Assembly (NCBI RefSeq): GCF_003385235.1
Contig: NZ_PQIA01000104.1
Location: 1 to 35,838 of the forward strand
Direction: 5' to 3'
DNA length: 35,838 nt
Source: Amycolatopsis circi
GTDB taxonomy: Bacteria > Actinomycetota > Actinomycetes > Mycobacteriales > Pseudonocardiaceae
A model generated the notes under the pieces. The model did no database searches, had not been told where the DNA came from, and saw nothing but the letters and a program-made list of their open reading frames with translations. Shown in pieces: positions 11,948 to 19,732 of this stretch. The position numbers were made by a program, and so were the translations under genes. Positions within the stretch are counted from its first letter, which is position 1. The number at the start of each line of letters is the position of its first letter.

Positions 11948-13111
11948 TCAGATGTCGAGGTCGTCCTTGGTTTCTTCGACGCTCTGACCGTTGCCGGGAT
12001 GATCCCCTTTCAGGTTCGTGATCGCCTTGTCCGTCGCCTTGTACGCCGACTTGGTGGTGTACGCCGAACCCTTGGACAAGTCACCCGGGGCGACACCGGT
12101 GGTCGCCTTGACCGTCTCGTCGAAAAACTTGCGGGGGACGCTGGTGAAGACGTCCTTCGCGGCTTGGCTGTATGCGGCGCCCTGGGCGTTCACACCCTTG
12201 GCGAATGCTCCGGTGATCGCCTTCTCCTGGCCGGGGGTCATGCCGACCTTGCCGGCCTTGGTGAGCTTCGAGCCCTGCTTGACCAGGTCGTCGCTCCACT
12301 TCATGAGGAAGCCCATGAACTTGTCGAGCAGCTTGCCGAGCTTGCCGAGGTGTTTGGTGATCTTGCTGAGCGCGCTCGCCGCTTTCGCGACGGACGCGGC
12401 CATCGCACCGGCGACCGACGAGCCGAGGCTCACGATCGACGCCGCCAGCGCGGGCAGCCAGATGTAGATGAGCCAGCTGACCAGTTCCGAGATGATCGCC
12501 TTGACGACCTCCTCGATGACGGTCATGACCATCGACCACATCTTCAGGGTGTCGGAGACCGAGCCGGCGGCCGAGCCGATGCCGTTGATGCCCTGGGCGA
12601 ACTCGGCCAGGGCCTTCTTGGCTGCCTCGCCGCCTTCGCCTTCCCAGTCCTTGAGGGCCTCGTCGCCGGTCTTGACGAAGTCGTCGGCCAGCTTCACGAA
12701 ACCCGTGCCGATCGCGACGAAGTCTCCTGCCGCCTTCTCCAGCGCGGGACCGTCGCCGGTCACGAAGTGCAACGCGTCGTTGAGCGGCTGGATCAGGTCC
12801 AGCAGCATGTTCAAGCCGTTGCTGACCAGCCAGCCCACGGGGTCGAGTGCGAAGCTCGCCATGTCCATCGTCGCCCCGGCGACGAAGCCAGTTCCGTCCT
12901 GCAGCAGCTGGCCGCTCGCCGCGGCGATATCGCCGACGCTGTCCGCCTTGGAGAATTTGTCGTAGGCGTTGGAGATGGTGCTTACGCCTTTGCCGATGAC
13001 CGGCGTATGGGTGGTGGCTTCCTTGGCCTGGTGCAGGCCGTGCTGGAACGCGTTTTCGCCGCTGTGATTGTCGTGGAGCTTCACCCCGTCGGCAATGCTG
13101 TCCTGTCCCAT
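11948..13111 (-). CDS. WXG-type (type VII secretion-associated) membrane/toxin-like protein
   Basis: A 387-residue Ala/Gly/Lys-rich helical protein. Residues 120-190 form a helix-turn-helix region with a literal Trp156-Glu157-Gly158 followed by GGEAAKKAL, matching the WXG100 pattern (W-x-G then a helix of small residues). A hydrophobic segment (about 192-243, ISELVSWLIYIWLPALAASI) follows, then a Lys-rich amphipathic tail with a KGVNAQGAAYSQAAKDVF stretch. There is no Sec signal peptide. The start is ATG 13111 after AGGGGGGA. Known proteins of this design are exported by ESX/type VII systems; no ESX ATPase or membrane core is encoded in this window, so export would need a system elsewhere. 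A 13-bp gap separates it from the EspC-like gene, so the two are probably co-transcribed. Confidence 0.75.
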   Translation of the reverse strand: MGQDSIADGVKLHDNHSGENAFQHGLHQAKEATTHTPVIGKGVSTISNAYDKFSKADSVGDIAAASGQLLQDGTGFVAGATMDMASFALDPVGWLVSNGLNMLLDLIQPLNDALHFVTGDGPALEKAAGDFVAIGTGFVKLADDFVKTGDEALKDWEGEGGEAAKKALAEFAQGINGIGSAAGSVSDTLKMWSMVMTVIEEVVKAIISELVSWLIYIWLPALAASIVSLGSSVAGAMAASVAKAASALSKITKHLGKLGKLLDKFMGFLMKWSDDLVKQGSKLTKAGKVGMTPGQEKAITGAFAKGVNAQGAAYSQAAKDVFTSVPRKFFDETVKATTGVAPGDLSKGSAYTTKSAYKATDKAITNLKGDHPGNGQSVEETKDDLDI

Positions 13112-13124
13112 GGTTCCCCCCTGC

Positions 13125-13460
13125 TCAGCGCGGTCCGTCGATCTTTGTCTCGAACTTGCTGAACTTCATGACGGTGTCCTGTTCGTGGCCGTCGTAGATC
13201 TCGGCAGCCTTGCTGACCTTGCCCTGGAATGATTCGACGCCAGTCTTCAGAAGTTCGAGCAGCTCCTTCAGGTCGTCGAGCTTGCTTGTGTAGGTTTGCT
13301 TGACCGCCAGCCCGATCAATCCCCAGGACTTGTCAGTCACATCGGCGTGGTTGATGAGGTCGCCGAACTTTCCCGCCTCGCCCTTGTACCGGTCGAGTCC
13401 GGTGGAGTACTTGGCAAGGGCGGCGGTGTCGACCTTGTGGCCGCCGTTCGTCGGGCTCAT
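13125..13460 (-). CDS. EspC-like (WXG100 superfamily) protein
   Basis: A 111-residue helical protein with the pattern of the EspC/DUF2580 family: an N-terminal VDTAALAKYSTGLDRY helix, DKSWGLIG around Trp46-Gly47 at the turn, and a second helix (LDDLKELLELLKTGVESF) ending in AAEIYDGHEQD. It has no signal peptide, as expected for a type VII substrate or substrate partner. The ATG at 13460 overlaps the TGA of the YbaB-like gene by four bases (ATGA), showing translational coupling. The order YbaB-like, EspC-like, large WXG protein recurs in actinobacteria. Family membership is by eye. Confidence 0.8.
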   Translation of the reverse strand: MSPTNGGHKVDTAALAKYSTGLDRYKGEAGKFGDLINHADVTDKSWGLIGLAVKQTYTSKLDDLKELLELLKTGVESFQGKVSKAAEIYDGHEQDTVMKFSKFETKIDGPR

Positions 13461-14038
13461 CGGTGTCCCTCTTCGTCGTCGAACAAGTTCTTGAGGAACT
13501 GGTCGCCCGCCGAGGCCGAGGGCGGCGCCGACGGAGGCGCCTGAGCCGCCCGTCCGTCGTCGCGAAGCAGATCGTTGTTCGCGAAGTCCTCGTCGTCCCG
13601 GGTCGGTGCTGCCTCCTGCGGCTGCTCCTCCGGCAGATTGGACTCCAGTTCTTCGACAGTGGTTCCCAAGCCGGCCGCCTGGGCTTCCAGGACCTGGTCG
13701 GACACGTTCAACCCGAAGGCCGTGCCCACGTGCTCGTCGACGATCCCGGCCTGCTTGCGAGCGGATTCGGCGACAGCCTTGTGCAGGGTCGCGAGGATCG
13801 AGGACGCCAGCTGGTCCGGCTGCTGCCGGAGCGCGTCCGGGGTGAGCCGGAGATCTTTGATCGACCCGCTCGGGCCCGCGACGACGGTGACGGCCCGGTC
13901 CGGCGACATCACTTCGGTCTCGAGCGCGTTCAGCTCCTCCTGCATGTCGCCGACTTTCGCGAACTGCGCTTCGGCCTGTTTGAGCTTCGTCTGGAACTTG
14001 TCGAACTCCGCGACGAGCCGTTCCATCTCTGCCGACAC
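13457..14038 (-). CDS. YbaB/EbfC-family nucleoid-associated protein with acidic tail
   Basis: A 193-residue protein. Residues 1-120 follow the YbaB/EbfC fold: a long N-terminal helix (MERLVAEFDKFQTKLKQ), a strand pair (AVTVVAGPSGSIKDLRL) and a C-terminal helix (QLASSILATLHKAVAESAR). The family forms DNA-binding dimers. A Pro/Asp/Glu-rich disordered tail (about 130-193) follows, ending in FLKNLFDDEEGHR. GTG at 14038 is chosen as start because AGGGG lies 9 nt upstream; ATG 14026 is too far from that site. It is first in the minus-strand set and overlaps the EspC-like gene. YbaB-like genes are commonly paired with WXG/EspC-type genes in actinobacteria; whether this copy binds DNA or acts in secretion is unknown. 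Confidence 0.8.
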   Translation of the reverse strand: MSAEMERLVAEFDKFQTKLKQAEAQFAKVGDMQEELNALETEVMSPDRAVTVVAGPSGSIKDLRLTPDALRQQPDQLASSILATLHKAVAESARKQAGIVDEHVGTAFGLNVSDQVLEAQAAGLGTTVEELESNLPEEQPQEAAPTRDDEDFANNDLLRDDGRAAQAPPSAPPSASAGDQFLKNLFDDEEGHR

Positions 14039-14668
14039 CGGCGGTCACCCCTTCCCCTGGACCCTCACGTGATGTGCGGATTATGCCGCTTCTGTCAGGT
14101 TCGTGCCGCAAGGTCAGGCAATCCGGCCTGGGTGATTCATCGCGGGGCCGGGACGAGAGTTCCCGAAGGTCGGTCACGAAAAGGTAACGAACATATCGGG
14201 CGAACAGCCCCTCCCCGGACACCGAAGCGCCGAACAAACTGTGGGCCGAAAGGAGCATCGCAGGTCAACGCCGCCGCTCGAGCCGGTCCAGTGCTGAGGG
14301 GCGGGCAACTCGGCCCAGTTCGTGGGATATTCACTCCTTCGGTCGATGTTCCCACGATTGATCACCGCATTGACAGTGCGTGCGGTTCGCCAGAGTATTT
14401 CGCGCATGTCCTTTCCGGTTGCCCTCGTGTGGCGTCTTCACGTGGATCTGCGCCAGCAGGCCAGCGCGCTGTGTAGGGATTTCTGACCTTTTCTCCCGGC
14501 CGCGTCCGGCTGGTTGATTTCTCTTGCCCCGCAACGGGTTTGTCGTACCCGAGGGGATAAACGCTTTCTCTGTTCGGCGTGGGTTTCGCGCGGGTTTCGT
14601 GCTGCCCCGAGAACGGGGGAAGAAGTGCCTTCGCGGGCGCTTCACGGGAACACAAACAGGGAGACACA
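14039..14668. other. Divergent intergenic region
   Basis: About 630 bp separate the minus-strand type VII-associated set from the plus-strand envelope set, so promoters for both should lie here. The clearest motif is TTGACA at 14370-14375. I see no gene, tRNA or repeat in this stretch. Confidence 0.6.
14370..14398 (+). promoter_or_regulatory. Possible promoter for the envelope gene set
   Basis: A perfect TTGACA (14370-14375) is followed 17 nt later by GAGTAT, a poor -10. TAGGGA near 14474 is an alternative downstream -10. The -35 is convincing; the pairing is weak. Confidence 0.3.
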
Positions 14669-16531
14669 ATGCGATTCAGCTCCTCCTCGGGCGCCCCGCC
14701 CCGATGGCGGAAAGCGCTGACCGTCGCCGGTGCGGTGGCGCTCGCGATCGGTGCGGTGACCTACACCGGGTCCAGCACCAGCGCTTACGCCGACGTCCAG
14801 GTGGTCACCGACGCCAAAACCGCGTCCGACGGCAAGCAGTACTGGGTGCAGAATCACCTGGTCGGCAAAGACCTTGCCGCGCAAGCGCGTTCCGCGGACG
14901 GCACGCCGAAGAAGTGGCTGCTGGTCTGGGCGGGCGACGAGAACATCGCCGACACCGCGGTGAAAGACGTCAAGAACCTCCCGGGTTCGCTTGGCGGCGG
15001 GCTCGGCAAGGTCAAGAATGCTTTGCCTGGCCCCGATTTCCTCGCGGTGATCGACGCGACGCAGGGCTCGCCGACGTACGGCAAGGTGGTGAACACCGCG
15101 ACCGTCGGGCCGCTCGTCGAGAACGAGCCGCACCACATGCAGTACGTGTGGCACAAGGGCGACACGATCTACGCCGGTGCGTTGTTCGCTGCGGCGACGT
15201 ACGCGTTCGACGTCAGTGCGTTGCCCCAGCTGAAACTCAAGGGCATCAGCCTGCCGACGCAGACGCTCGGCGGGTCTGTGCCCGACGCGTACTGGGTGCT
15301 GAAGGACGGCACCGCGTACGGCACGTACATGGGCGGCCCGGTCGTGCCCGGTCCGTACGCGTACCAGGACGGTTCTACGCAGATCGGCAACGGCTTCGCC
15401 GGCAGTCCGGGCGAGGTCGTGCACTTCGACAAGAACGCGCAGGTGCTGTCGCAGAATCCGGCGGCGACCCCGCAGGGCGACAACGCGAAGCTGTGCGACA
15501 ACCTGCCGCAGCTGGGCAAACCGTCCTGTGCGAACCCGCACGGCGTACAGGCGCGCGAGGATCTCAACACTCTCGTCACCAGTGACTACGCCGAACCGCG
15601 CAACATCATCCTCGACCCGGTGAAGCAGCCGTCGCCGTATCTGCGCCGTCCGACGATCCGCACCTGGGACATCTCCGACCGCAACCACCCGAAGCTGAAG
15701 TCGGTGTCCTATCTGCAGGACGGCCCGCGGGCGAACCCGGCGGACCCGCTGCACTCGGAAAGCCGCGCGGTCATGGAGACCACGGTGACGAACAAACCCG
15801 GCCACAAGGGCGCGTTCGCCGAGACCATGCAGGGCGGCGCGATCTTCTACACGCCGGACATCACGGCGAAGGATCCGCACTGGATCGAGGTGTTCGACGA
15901 CGGCACCGCGGGCAAGCCGATCTACTCGCAGAACGACTCCAACGGCGCCAGCTCCAACGGCGGCTGGCTGCAGACCAGCCCGGACGACCGGTTCCTCTAC
16001 CACGCGGTGCAGGGCAGGCAGAAGGGCGCGCTCGGTCCGGACGACCCCGGCACCACCGGCGGCGTGTACGTGCTCGACATCCAGAAGCTGGTCGCAGCCG
16101 GCGACAAGGTGGAGGACATCAAGGGCCGCGTCGACACCAAGGAAAAGGCGCAGCAGGGCGGCGGGGGAGACCTGCCGACCGTCGTCGGTTCCGCGCCGAT
16201 CAATCCGGGCGTTCCCGGGGCCGGCCCGCACTGGGGCGCGTACGACAATCTCGCGCTCGGCCAGGACGGTTTGTATCACGAAACCGAGCAGCCGCAGCAC
16301 ATCGCGGTGTCGAACTACTTCGTCGCCCGGTCCGGTTTGGACGGTGACCACAAGGTCAACCTGCTGAACCTGTCGCCGGACGGGAAGGTCGCGGTCGATC
16401 AGAACTTCCGTGACGAGTTCACCGGGCAGGTCGGCCTCAACTTCAACCGGAAGTCGTGGCCGCACGGGGACTTCGGCAACGCCAAGCCGCACTCCGAGCT
16501 GTTCGTGGTCGCCGACCAGAACGTGAAGTAA
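14669..16531 (+). CDS. Secreted SBP56/methanethiol-oxidase-like protein
   Basis: A 620-residue protein with an N-terminal signal: basic PRWRK at 11-15, a hydrophobic stretch at 16-32, and probable cleavage after Ala41 (SAYA-DV). The mature part resembles the selenium-binding protein 56 / methanethiol oxidase family, a beta-propeller: EPHHMQYVWHKG (His155, His156), a segment equivalent to the family's 'LvTSdyaePrN', a TWDISDRNHPKL blade, and the C-terminal block YFVARSGLDGDHKVNLL, FRDEFTG, WPHGDFGNAKPHS (His599, His608). Known family enzymes are copper-dependent and oxidise methanethiol; activity here is inferred. The start is ATG 14669 after GGGAG; the frame is open upstream but without a signal-like sequence. 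A family palindrome follows 17 bp after the stop, then a large membrane protein gene. Confidence 0.8.
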   Translation: MRFSSSSGAPPRWRKALTVAGAVALAIGAVTYTGSSTSAYADVQVVTDAKTASDGKQYWVQNHLVGKDLAAQARSADGTPKKWLLVWAGDENIADTAVKDVKNLPGSLGGGLGKVKNALPGPDFLAVIDATQGSPTYGKVVNTATVGPLVENEPHHMQYVWHKGDTIYAGALFAAATYAFDVSALPQLKLKGISLPTQTLGGSVPDAYWVLKDGTAYGTYMGGPVVPGPYAYQDGSTQIGNGFAGSPGEVVHFDKNAQVLSQNPAATPQGDNAKLCDNLPQLGKPSCANPHGVQAREDLNTLVTSDYAEPRNIILDPVKQPSPYLRRPTIRTWDISDRNHPKLKSVSYLQDGPRANPADPLHSESRAVMETTVTNKPGHKGAFAETMQGGAIFYTPDITAKDPHWIEVFDDGTAGKPIYSQNDSNGASSNGGWLQTSPDDRFLYHAVQGRQKGALGPDDPGTTGGVYVLDIQKLVAAGDKVEDIKGRVDTKEKAQQGGGGDLPTVVGSAPINPGVPGAGPHWGAYDNLALGQDGLYHETEQPQHIAVSNYFVARSGLDGDHKVNLLNLSPDGKVAVDQNFRDEFTGQVGLNFNRKSWPHGDFGNAKPHSELFVVADQNVK

Positions 16532-16548
16532 CTCCCGCTGAACGCGTG

Positions 16549-16599
16549 CCGTGAAGGACTCCTTGAGGGAATCAGATTCCCTCAAGGGGCCCTTCACGG
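16549..16599. repeat. 51-nt palindrome, copy 2 of the family
   Basis: Arms 16549-16573 and 16575-16599 pair over 25 nt with one A-C mismatch and one T-G wobble around a central A. The core is GAGGGAATCAGATTCCCTC, and the outer ends CCGTGAAGG/CCTTCACGG. It lies between the SBP56-like gene and the next gene on the same strand, where it may act as a terminator or mRNA stability element. Confidence 0.88.
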
Positions 16600-16631
16600 A
16601 CCGGCTCCGAAGGCAAGCCCGGAAGGTAGTT

Positions 16632-18392
16632 ATGGATCACCACGTCACTCCGGTCGCCACCGGATCGTCCGGTGTGGACAGTGCCGCGCTGGTGTTGCGG
16701 CTGATATTGCTGCTGGCGACGGCATTCCTCGCCGGTACCGGGATTCTGCGTCCGCTCGTCGGTGCGCTGCCGCGCAAGCTGTGGCTCACCACCGGAGCGC
16801 TGGGTGTCGGTTCGGCGGTGCTGGCCGCGGTGTCGGCGGCGACGGTCGACGTCAACCTTGTCGCGCTGATCGTCCACGTTGTGCTCGCACTGACGGTGCC
16901 GGTGCTGCTGCGGTGGCCCGCGGCGGGTCGGTGGGCTTCGCTCGCGCTGGTCGTGCTCGTGGTGCTGGAAACCTCCGTCGATGGCTCGGGGATCTCCTTC
17001 GCCATCGACACCGTGTACGTCGCCGCGGCCGCGCTGTGGTTCGGCGTGACGCTGCTGTCGGCCTGGGCACCGGTGGAGCAGTGGCGCTCGACGCCGTTGC
17101 GTGTAGGTCCGCTATCGGTCAGCCTCGCCGGACTGTTGGCGCTCGCGGGCCTCGTGCAACTCGGCGTCTCCGGGGTCGCCTTCGACCGACGGCTGTACGA
17201 AACGCTCTTCGGCATCTCGCTGATCGTGGTGGTCCTGCTGCCCGCGGCGGTCACCGTAGCGTCGGCGATCCTGTTGTCCCGCAACGCTTCCATTCGCGGT
17301 TACCGCTACGGCGTCGCCGGTGTCGCGCTCGGTTTCGTCGCGTGGAGTGCGCTTGCCGCGGTGCCGCAGCCAGCCCCGCTGCCCGTGCCCGGAGTGCCGG
17401 TGCTGGCGGACGCGACAGTCGGCGGCGCGACCGTGCCGGTGCTGGTCAGTCCGCACCGGCCCGGACGCAATCTCGTGCACTTCCCGGCGAGCGCGGGAAC
17501 GGACCTGTCCGCTGGGGTCGAGGGCGGGATCGTGACCGCCGCGGCGGCGAGGGCCGGTGCGGAAGGCAGCTGGGCCGAGGTCGAACTTCCGCCCGGACGC
17601 AGCACTCTCGTCGTGCACAAGGGCGACGCGACCACGACGGTCGACGTCGACGCGGGCACCGAAGCGGGCCCGGCGGTGTCGGACGCGGATGCCCCGGAAT
17701 GCGCGGAAGCCGCGCTCGGCGGTCTGGTGGCGGAGAAGCGCGACGTGCTGACCAGCTGTCCGGCAGAAGCGTTGTCGCCGGAGGACCGCGGTTCGCTGGT
17801 GAAGCTGGTCGAGTTCCTCGCGTCGCGGAAACCGTCGGCGATCACGCTGGTCGAAGACAAGTCGCCGCGTGGGGTGCAGGCCGCGCAGCTCGTCCGCGAG
17901 ACCGCTGCCCGCGTCGGTCTGCCGGTGCGTCCGGACGCGGCTCCCGACACCGCGTTGGTGGTCGTCTCCGGCTGGAGCGACGGGTACCTCGCGATGAGCC
18001 GCGCCGCCGAATCGCAGCGGCTCAAACCGACCCATCAGTTCGGCCTGTACCTCGCGCCGTGGCTGCTCAACGGACCCATCGTCAACACCGTCGCCAGCGC
18101 GGCCATGCCGCTGCGCTTCGATCCGCGCGACCAGCTCGCGGTGAGCTACGCGGTGGCCGTCGGCAACAGCTTCGGCGGGGAAAGCCCGTCGCTGGGCGGT
18201 TTCCGGACCTGGCTCGGTCCACAGTGGACAGCGGTGAACGGCGAGGTGCAGCTGTTCGCGGCCGCGCAGGTCAACGCGATGCCGATGTACCCGAACGAAC
18301 CGCACGCGCCCGGCATGCAGGCCGCGCGCGACTACGCCGGGCAATGGATCCCCGACGGAACCATCGTCCCGATCAGCGGCGCGCTCCGCTGA
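16632..18392 (+). CDS. Polytopic membrane protein with large C-terminal domain, unknown function
   Basis: A 586-residue protein. Residues about 20-245 contain seven or eight hydrophobic helices. Residues 255-586 look extracytoplasmic and include a VPVLVSPHRPGRNLVHFP segment reminiscent of the C-terminal domains of CopD-type copper proteins, two cysteines in CAEAALGG and SCPAEAL, and a C-terminal part (GLYLAPWLLNGPIVNTVAS; YAGQWIPDGTIVP) that weakly recalls periplasmic-binding folds. These resemblances are by eye and weak. The start is ATG 16632 with GGAAGG 5 nt upstream. Placement after a probable copper-enzyme family member suggests a shared envelope or metal-related role, but I cannot name a function. 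Confidence 0.78.
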   Translation: MDHHVTPVATGSSGVDSAALVLRLILLLATAFLAGTGILRPLVGALPRKLWLTTGALGVGSAVLAAVSAATVDVNLVALIVHVVLALTVPVLLRWPAAGRWASLALVVLVVLETSVDGSGISFAIDTVYVAAAALWFGVTLLSAWAPVEQWRSTPLRVGPLSVSLAGLLALAGLVQLGVSGVAFDRRLYETLFGISLIVVVLLPAAVTVASAILLSRNASIRGYRYGVAGVALGFVAWSALAAVPQPAPLPVPGVPVLADATVGGATVPVLVSPHRPGRNLVHFPASAGTDLSAGVEGGIVTAAAARAGAEGSWAEVELPPGRSTLVVHKGDATTTVDVDAGTEAGPAVSDADAPECAEAALGGLVAEKRDVLTSCPAEALSPEDRGSLVKLVEFLASRKPSAITLVEDKSPRGVQAAQLVRETAARVGLPVRPDAAPDTALVVVSGWSDGYLAMSRAAESQRLKPTHQFGLYLAPWLLNGPIVNTVASAAMPLRFDPRDQLAVSYAVAVGNSFGGESPSLGGFRTWLGPQWTAVNGEVQLFAAAQVNAMPMYPNEPHAPGMQAARDYAGQWIPDGTIVPISGALR

Positions 18393-18441
18393 CCGCAGTT
18401 CCCCGAAAACCCCGAAGTACCCCGAAGAAAGGAAACCCCTG

Positions 18442-18924
18442 ATGAAACGCATTGCCGCCCGGATCCTGTTGCCGCTCGCCGCGGCCGGGGCGTTCGCCGG
18501 ATTCGCCGGGGGAGCGGCCGACGCCGCCACCCCGGACACCTCCGCCGCCGGTCAGCCCGCTGCTGGCCTGCCCGCTGGCTTGCCCACCTTGCCGACCGGT
18601 GCCCTGCCCACCTTGCCGACCGGCGGCCTGCCCTCGCTCCCGACCGGCGGCCTGGCCACCTTGCCGACCTTGCCGACCGGCGCCCTGCCCTCGCTCCCGA
18701 CGGGCGGCTTGCCGTCCCTCCCGACCGGCGGCCTGCCGTCGCTGCCCTCCCTGCCGAACCTGCCCGCCCCAGGCCTCCCCGGCGTCCCAGGAGCACCGAC
18801 CGGCGGCGGACCGTCGGTCTGGGTCGTCCCCGGCCTCGACGCGGGCAGCCTGCTCGGCCCGACCACCCAAGCCCCGGCCCAGCTCCTCGCGCCGGTGTTC
18901 AACCTCGTCACCGCCGTTTCCTGA
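18442..18924 (+). CDS. Secreted Leu-Pro-Thr-Gly repeat protein
   Basis: A 160-residue protein. A Sec-type signal (basic KRIAAR, hydrophobic LLPLAAAGAFAGFAGG, probable cleavage after ADA near residue 28) is followed by a low-complexity region at 42-113 built from heptads of the type GLPSLPT and GALPTLPT, then a non-repeat tail with PSVWVVPGLDAGSLLGP. The DNA repeats follow the protein repeat (units of 21 nt and related lengths). No true LPxTG sorting motif with a membrane tail is present. The start is ATG 18442 after AAAGGAAA. It is probably a surface or matrix protein; the repeat suggests an extended rigid Pro-rich rod. Confidence 0.8.
   Translation: MKRIAARILLPLAAAGAFAGFAGGAADAATPDTSAAGQPAAGLPAGLPTLPTGALPTLPTGGLPSLPTGGLATLPTLPTGALPSLPTGGLPSLPTGGLPSLPSLPNLPAPGLPGVPGAPTGGGPSVWVVPGLDAGSLLGPTTQAPAQLLAPVFNLVTAVS
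18565..18780 (+). repeat. In-frame tandem repeats encoding GLPxLPT heptads
   Basis: Imperfect 21-nt units (type GGCCTGCCCTCGCTCCCGAC plus one base), mixed with shorter insertions, encode residues 42-113 of the secreted repeat protein. Such arrays are prone to unit gain and loss. Confidence 0.75.
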
Positions 18925-18942
18925 GCACAGAAGGAGAAACCC

Positions 18943-19176
18943 GTGAAAAAGACCGCCATCCGAGCCGTCGCCGCCACCGCACTCGCCGGAGCCGCGGTGC
19001 TCGGCGCCGCCGCGCCCGCGCTGGCCGCCACGCAGGACCAGCCCGGGGTCACCGTCGTCGACGAGCCGGACACGTCGAACCTGAACAACATCTGGACCTT
19101 CGCCCCGCTGGGCGTGCCCGTGCTGGGCCTGATCCAGTCCCTGAACGGCGTCCCCGGCCGGATCCTGCCCGGCTGA
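18943..19176 (+). CDS. Small secreted protein
   Basis: A 77-residue protein with a clear signal peptide: MKKTAIR, then AVAATALAGAAVLGAAAP, cleavage after ALA at about residue 28. This leaves a mature peptide of roughly 49 residues containing TSNLNNIWTFAPLGVPVLGLIQSLNGVPGRILPG. The mature part is hydrophobic with no cysteines and resembles no family I know (it is not a chaplin). The start is GTG 18943 with AAGGAG upstream. It lies 18 bp after the repeat-protein gene and is probably co-expressed. Its Gly-Val-Pro and Leu-Pro turns echo the C-terminus of the neighbour, hinting that the two are partners; that is inference. Confidence 0.72.
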   Translation: MKKTAIRAVAATALAGAAVLGAAAPALAATQDQPGVTVVDEPDTSNLNNIWTFAPLGVPVLGLIQSLNGVPGRILPG

Positions 19177-19184
19177 CCCCGCCT

Positions 19185-19223
19185 CCGCCGGTGGTTCCCC
19201 TCGTCCCCGGGAATCACCGGCGG
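19185..19223 (+). terminator. Hairpin after the small secreted protein gene
   Basis: A 15-bp stem, CCGCCGGTGGTTCCC (19185-19199) with 19209-19223, has one G-T wobble and a 9-nt loop. No T-run follows, and the next start is 21 nt later, so it may reduce rather than end transcription. Confidence 0.55.
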
Positions 19224-19243
19224 ACCCCGGAAGAACGAGGAAC

Positions 19244-19732
19244 ATGGACAGACAGCTGATCGGCCGGCTCGCGATCGCGGCCATCGCGGTGGCCGCCGTC
19301 GCCGCGACCGCAGTGATCCTCGGCACCGGCGACGATCCCGCGCCCGCCCCGGTCGCCGCGCCCACGACCGCCGAAGTGCCGCAGCGTGCCCCAGACCGCA
19401 CCGTGACCCGCACGCTGGCCCCGACGACGTCCACCGCACCGGCCGCGCCCGCACCATCCAGCTGGCAGATCACCTACGAACTCGCCGGCTCCGGCACCGC
19501 CACCGTGGTCTATGACGACAACGGCCTCGGCCTGGTGCACCAGGAGCTGTCGGTGCCCTTGCCCTGGAGCAAGACCCTGACCTGGCCGAAGAGTGCCGTC
19601 GCGCCGACTGTGCAGCTGATGGGCCAGTCGAGCGGTCCGGTCGAATGCCGGGTGTCGGTGAACGGCGTGCTGGCGCGGTCCGCGAAAGCCGCGGACGGCG
19701 AGGTGGCCAGCTGCGCGGGACGGCTCAGCTGA
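19244..19732 (+). CDS. MmpS-like membrane-anchored accessory protein
   Basis: A 162-residue protein with one N-terminal membrane helix (about 8-27, LAIAAIAVAAVAATAVIL), a Pro/Ala/Thr-rich linker (about 28-72) and a C-terminal beta domain. The beta domain carries MmpS-type features: ITYELAGSGTATVVYDDNG, an SVPLPWSKTLTWPK segment, and paired cysteines in VECRVSVNG and ASCAG. MmpS proteins assist MmpL transporters in moving lipids or siderophores across the mycobacterial envelope. No MmpL gene is in the window. The start is ATG 19244 after GAGG. The 3' end overlaps the convergent GNAT gene by 8 bp. Confidence 0.78.
   Translation: MDRQLIGRLAIAAIAVAAVAATAVILGTGDDPAPAPVAAPTTAEVPQRAPDRTVTRTLAPTTSTAPAAPAPSSWQITYELAGSGTATVVYDDNGLGLVHQELSVPLPWSKTLTWPKSAVAPTVQLMGQSSGPVECRVSVNGVLARSAKAADGEVASCAGRLS

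Noticed and set aside
14036..14110. Promoter for the minus-strand type VII-associated set with CTGACA and CATAAT
   Set aside because: The two hexamers are separated by only 7 nt, which cannot form a normal promoter.
13461..14258. Longer reading of the EspC-like gene
   Set aside because: The added sequence is the out-of-frame shadow of the YbaB-like gene; the ATGA overlap sets the start.
18565..18780. Possible CRISPR-like array from the regular DNA repeats
   Set aside because: Repeats are adjacent with no unique spacers and lie in frame in a protein with a signal peptide.
18442..18924. Possible LPxTG sortase substrate
   Set aside because: The repeats contain LPTGG and LPSLPTG, but not L-P-x-T-G followed by a hydrophobic helix and basic tail at the C-terminus.
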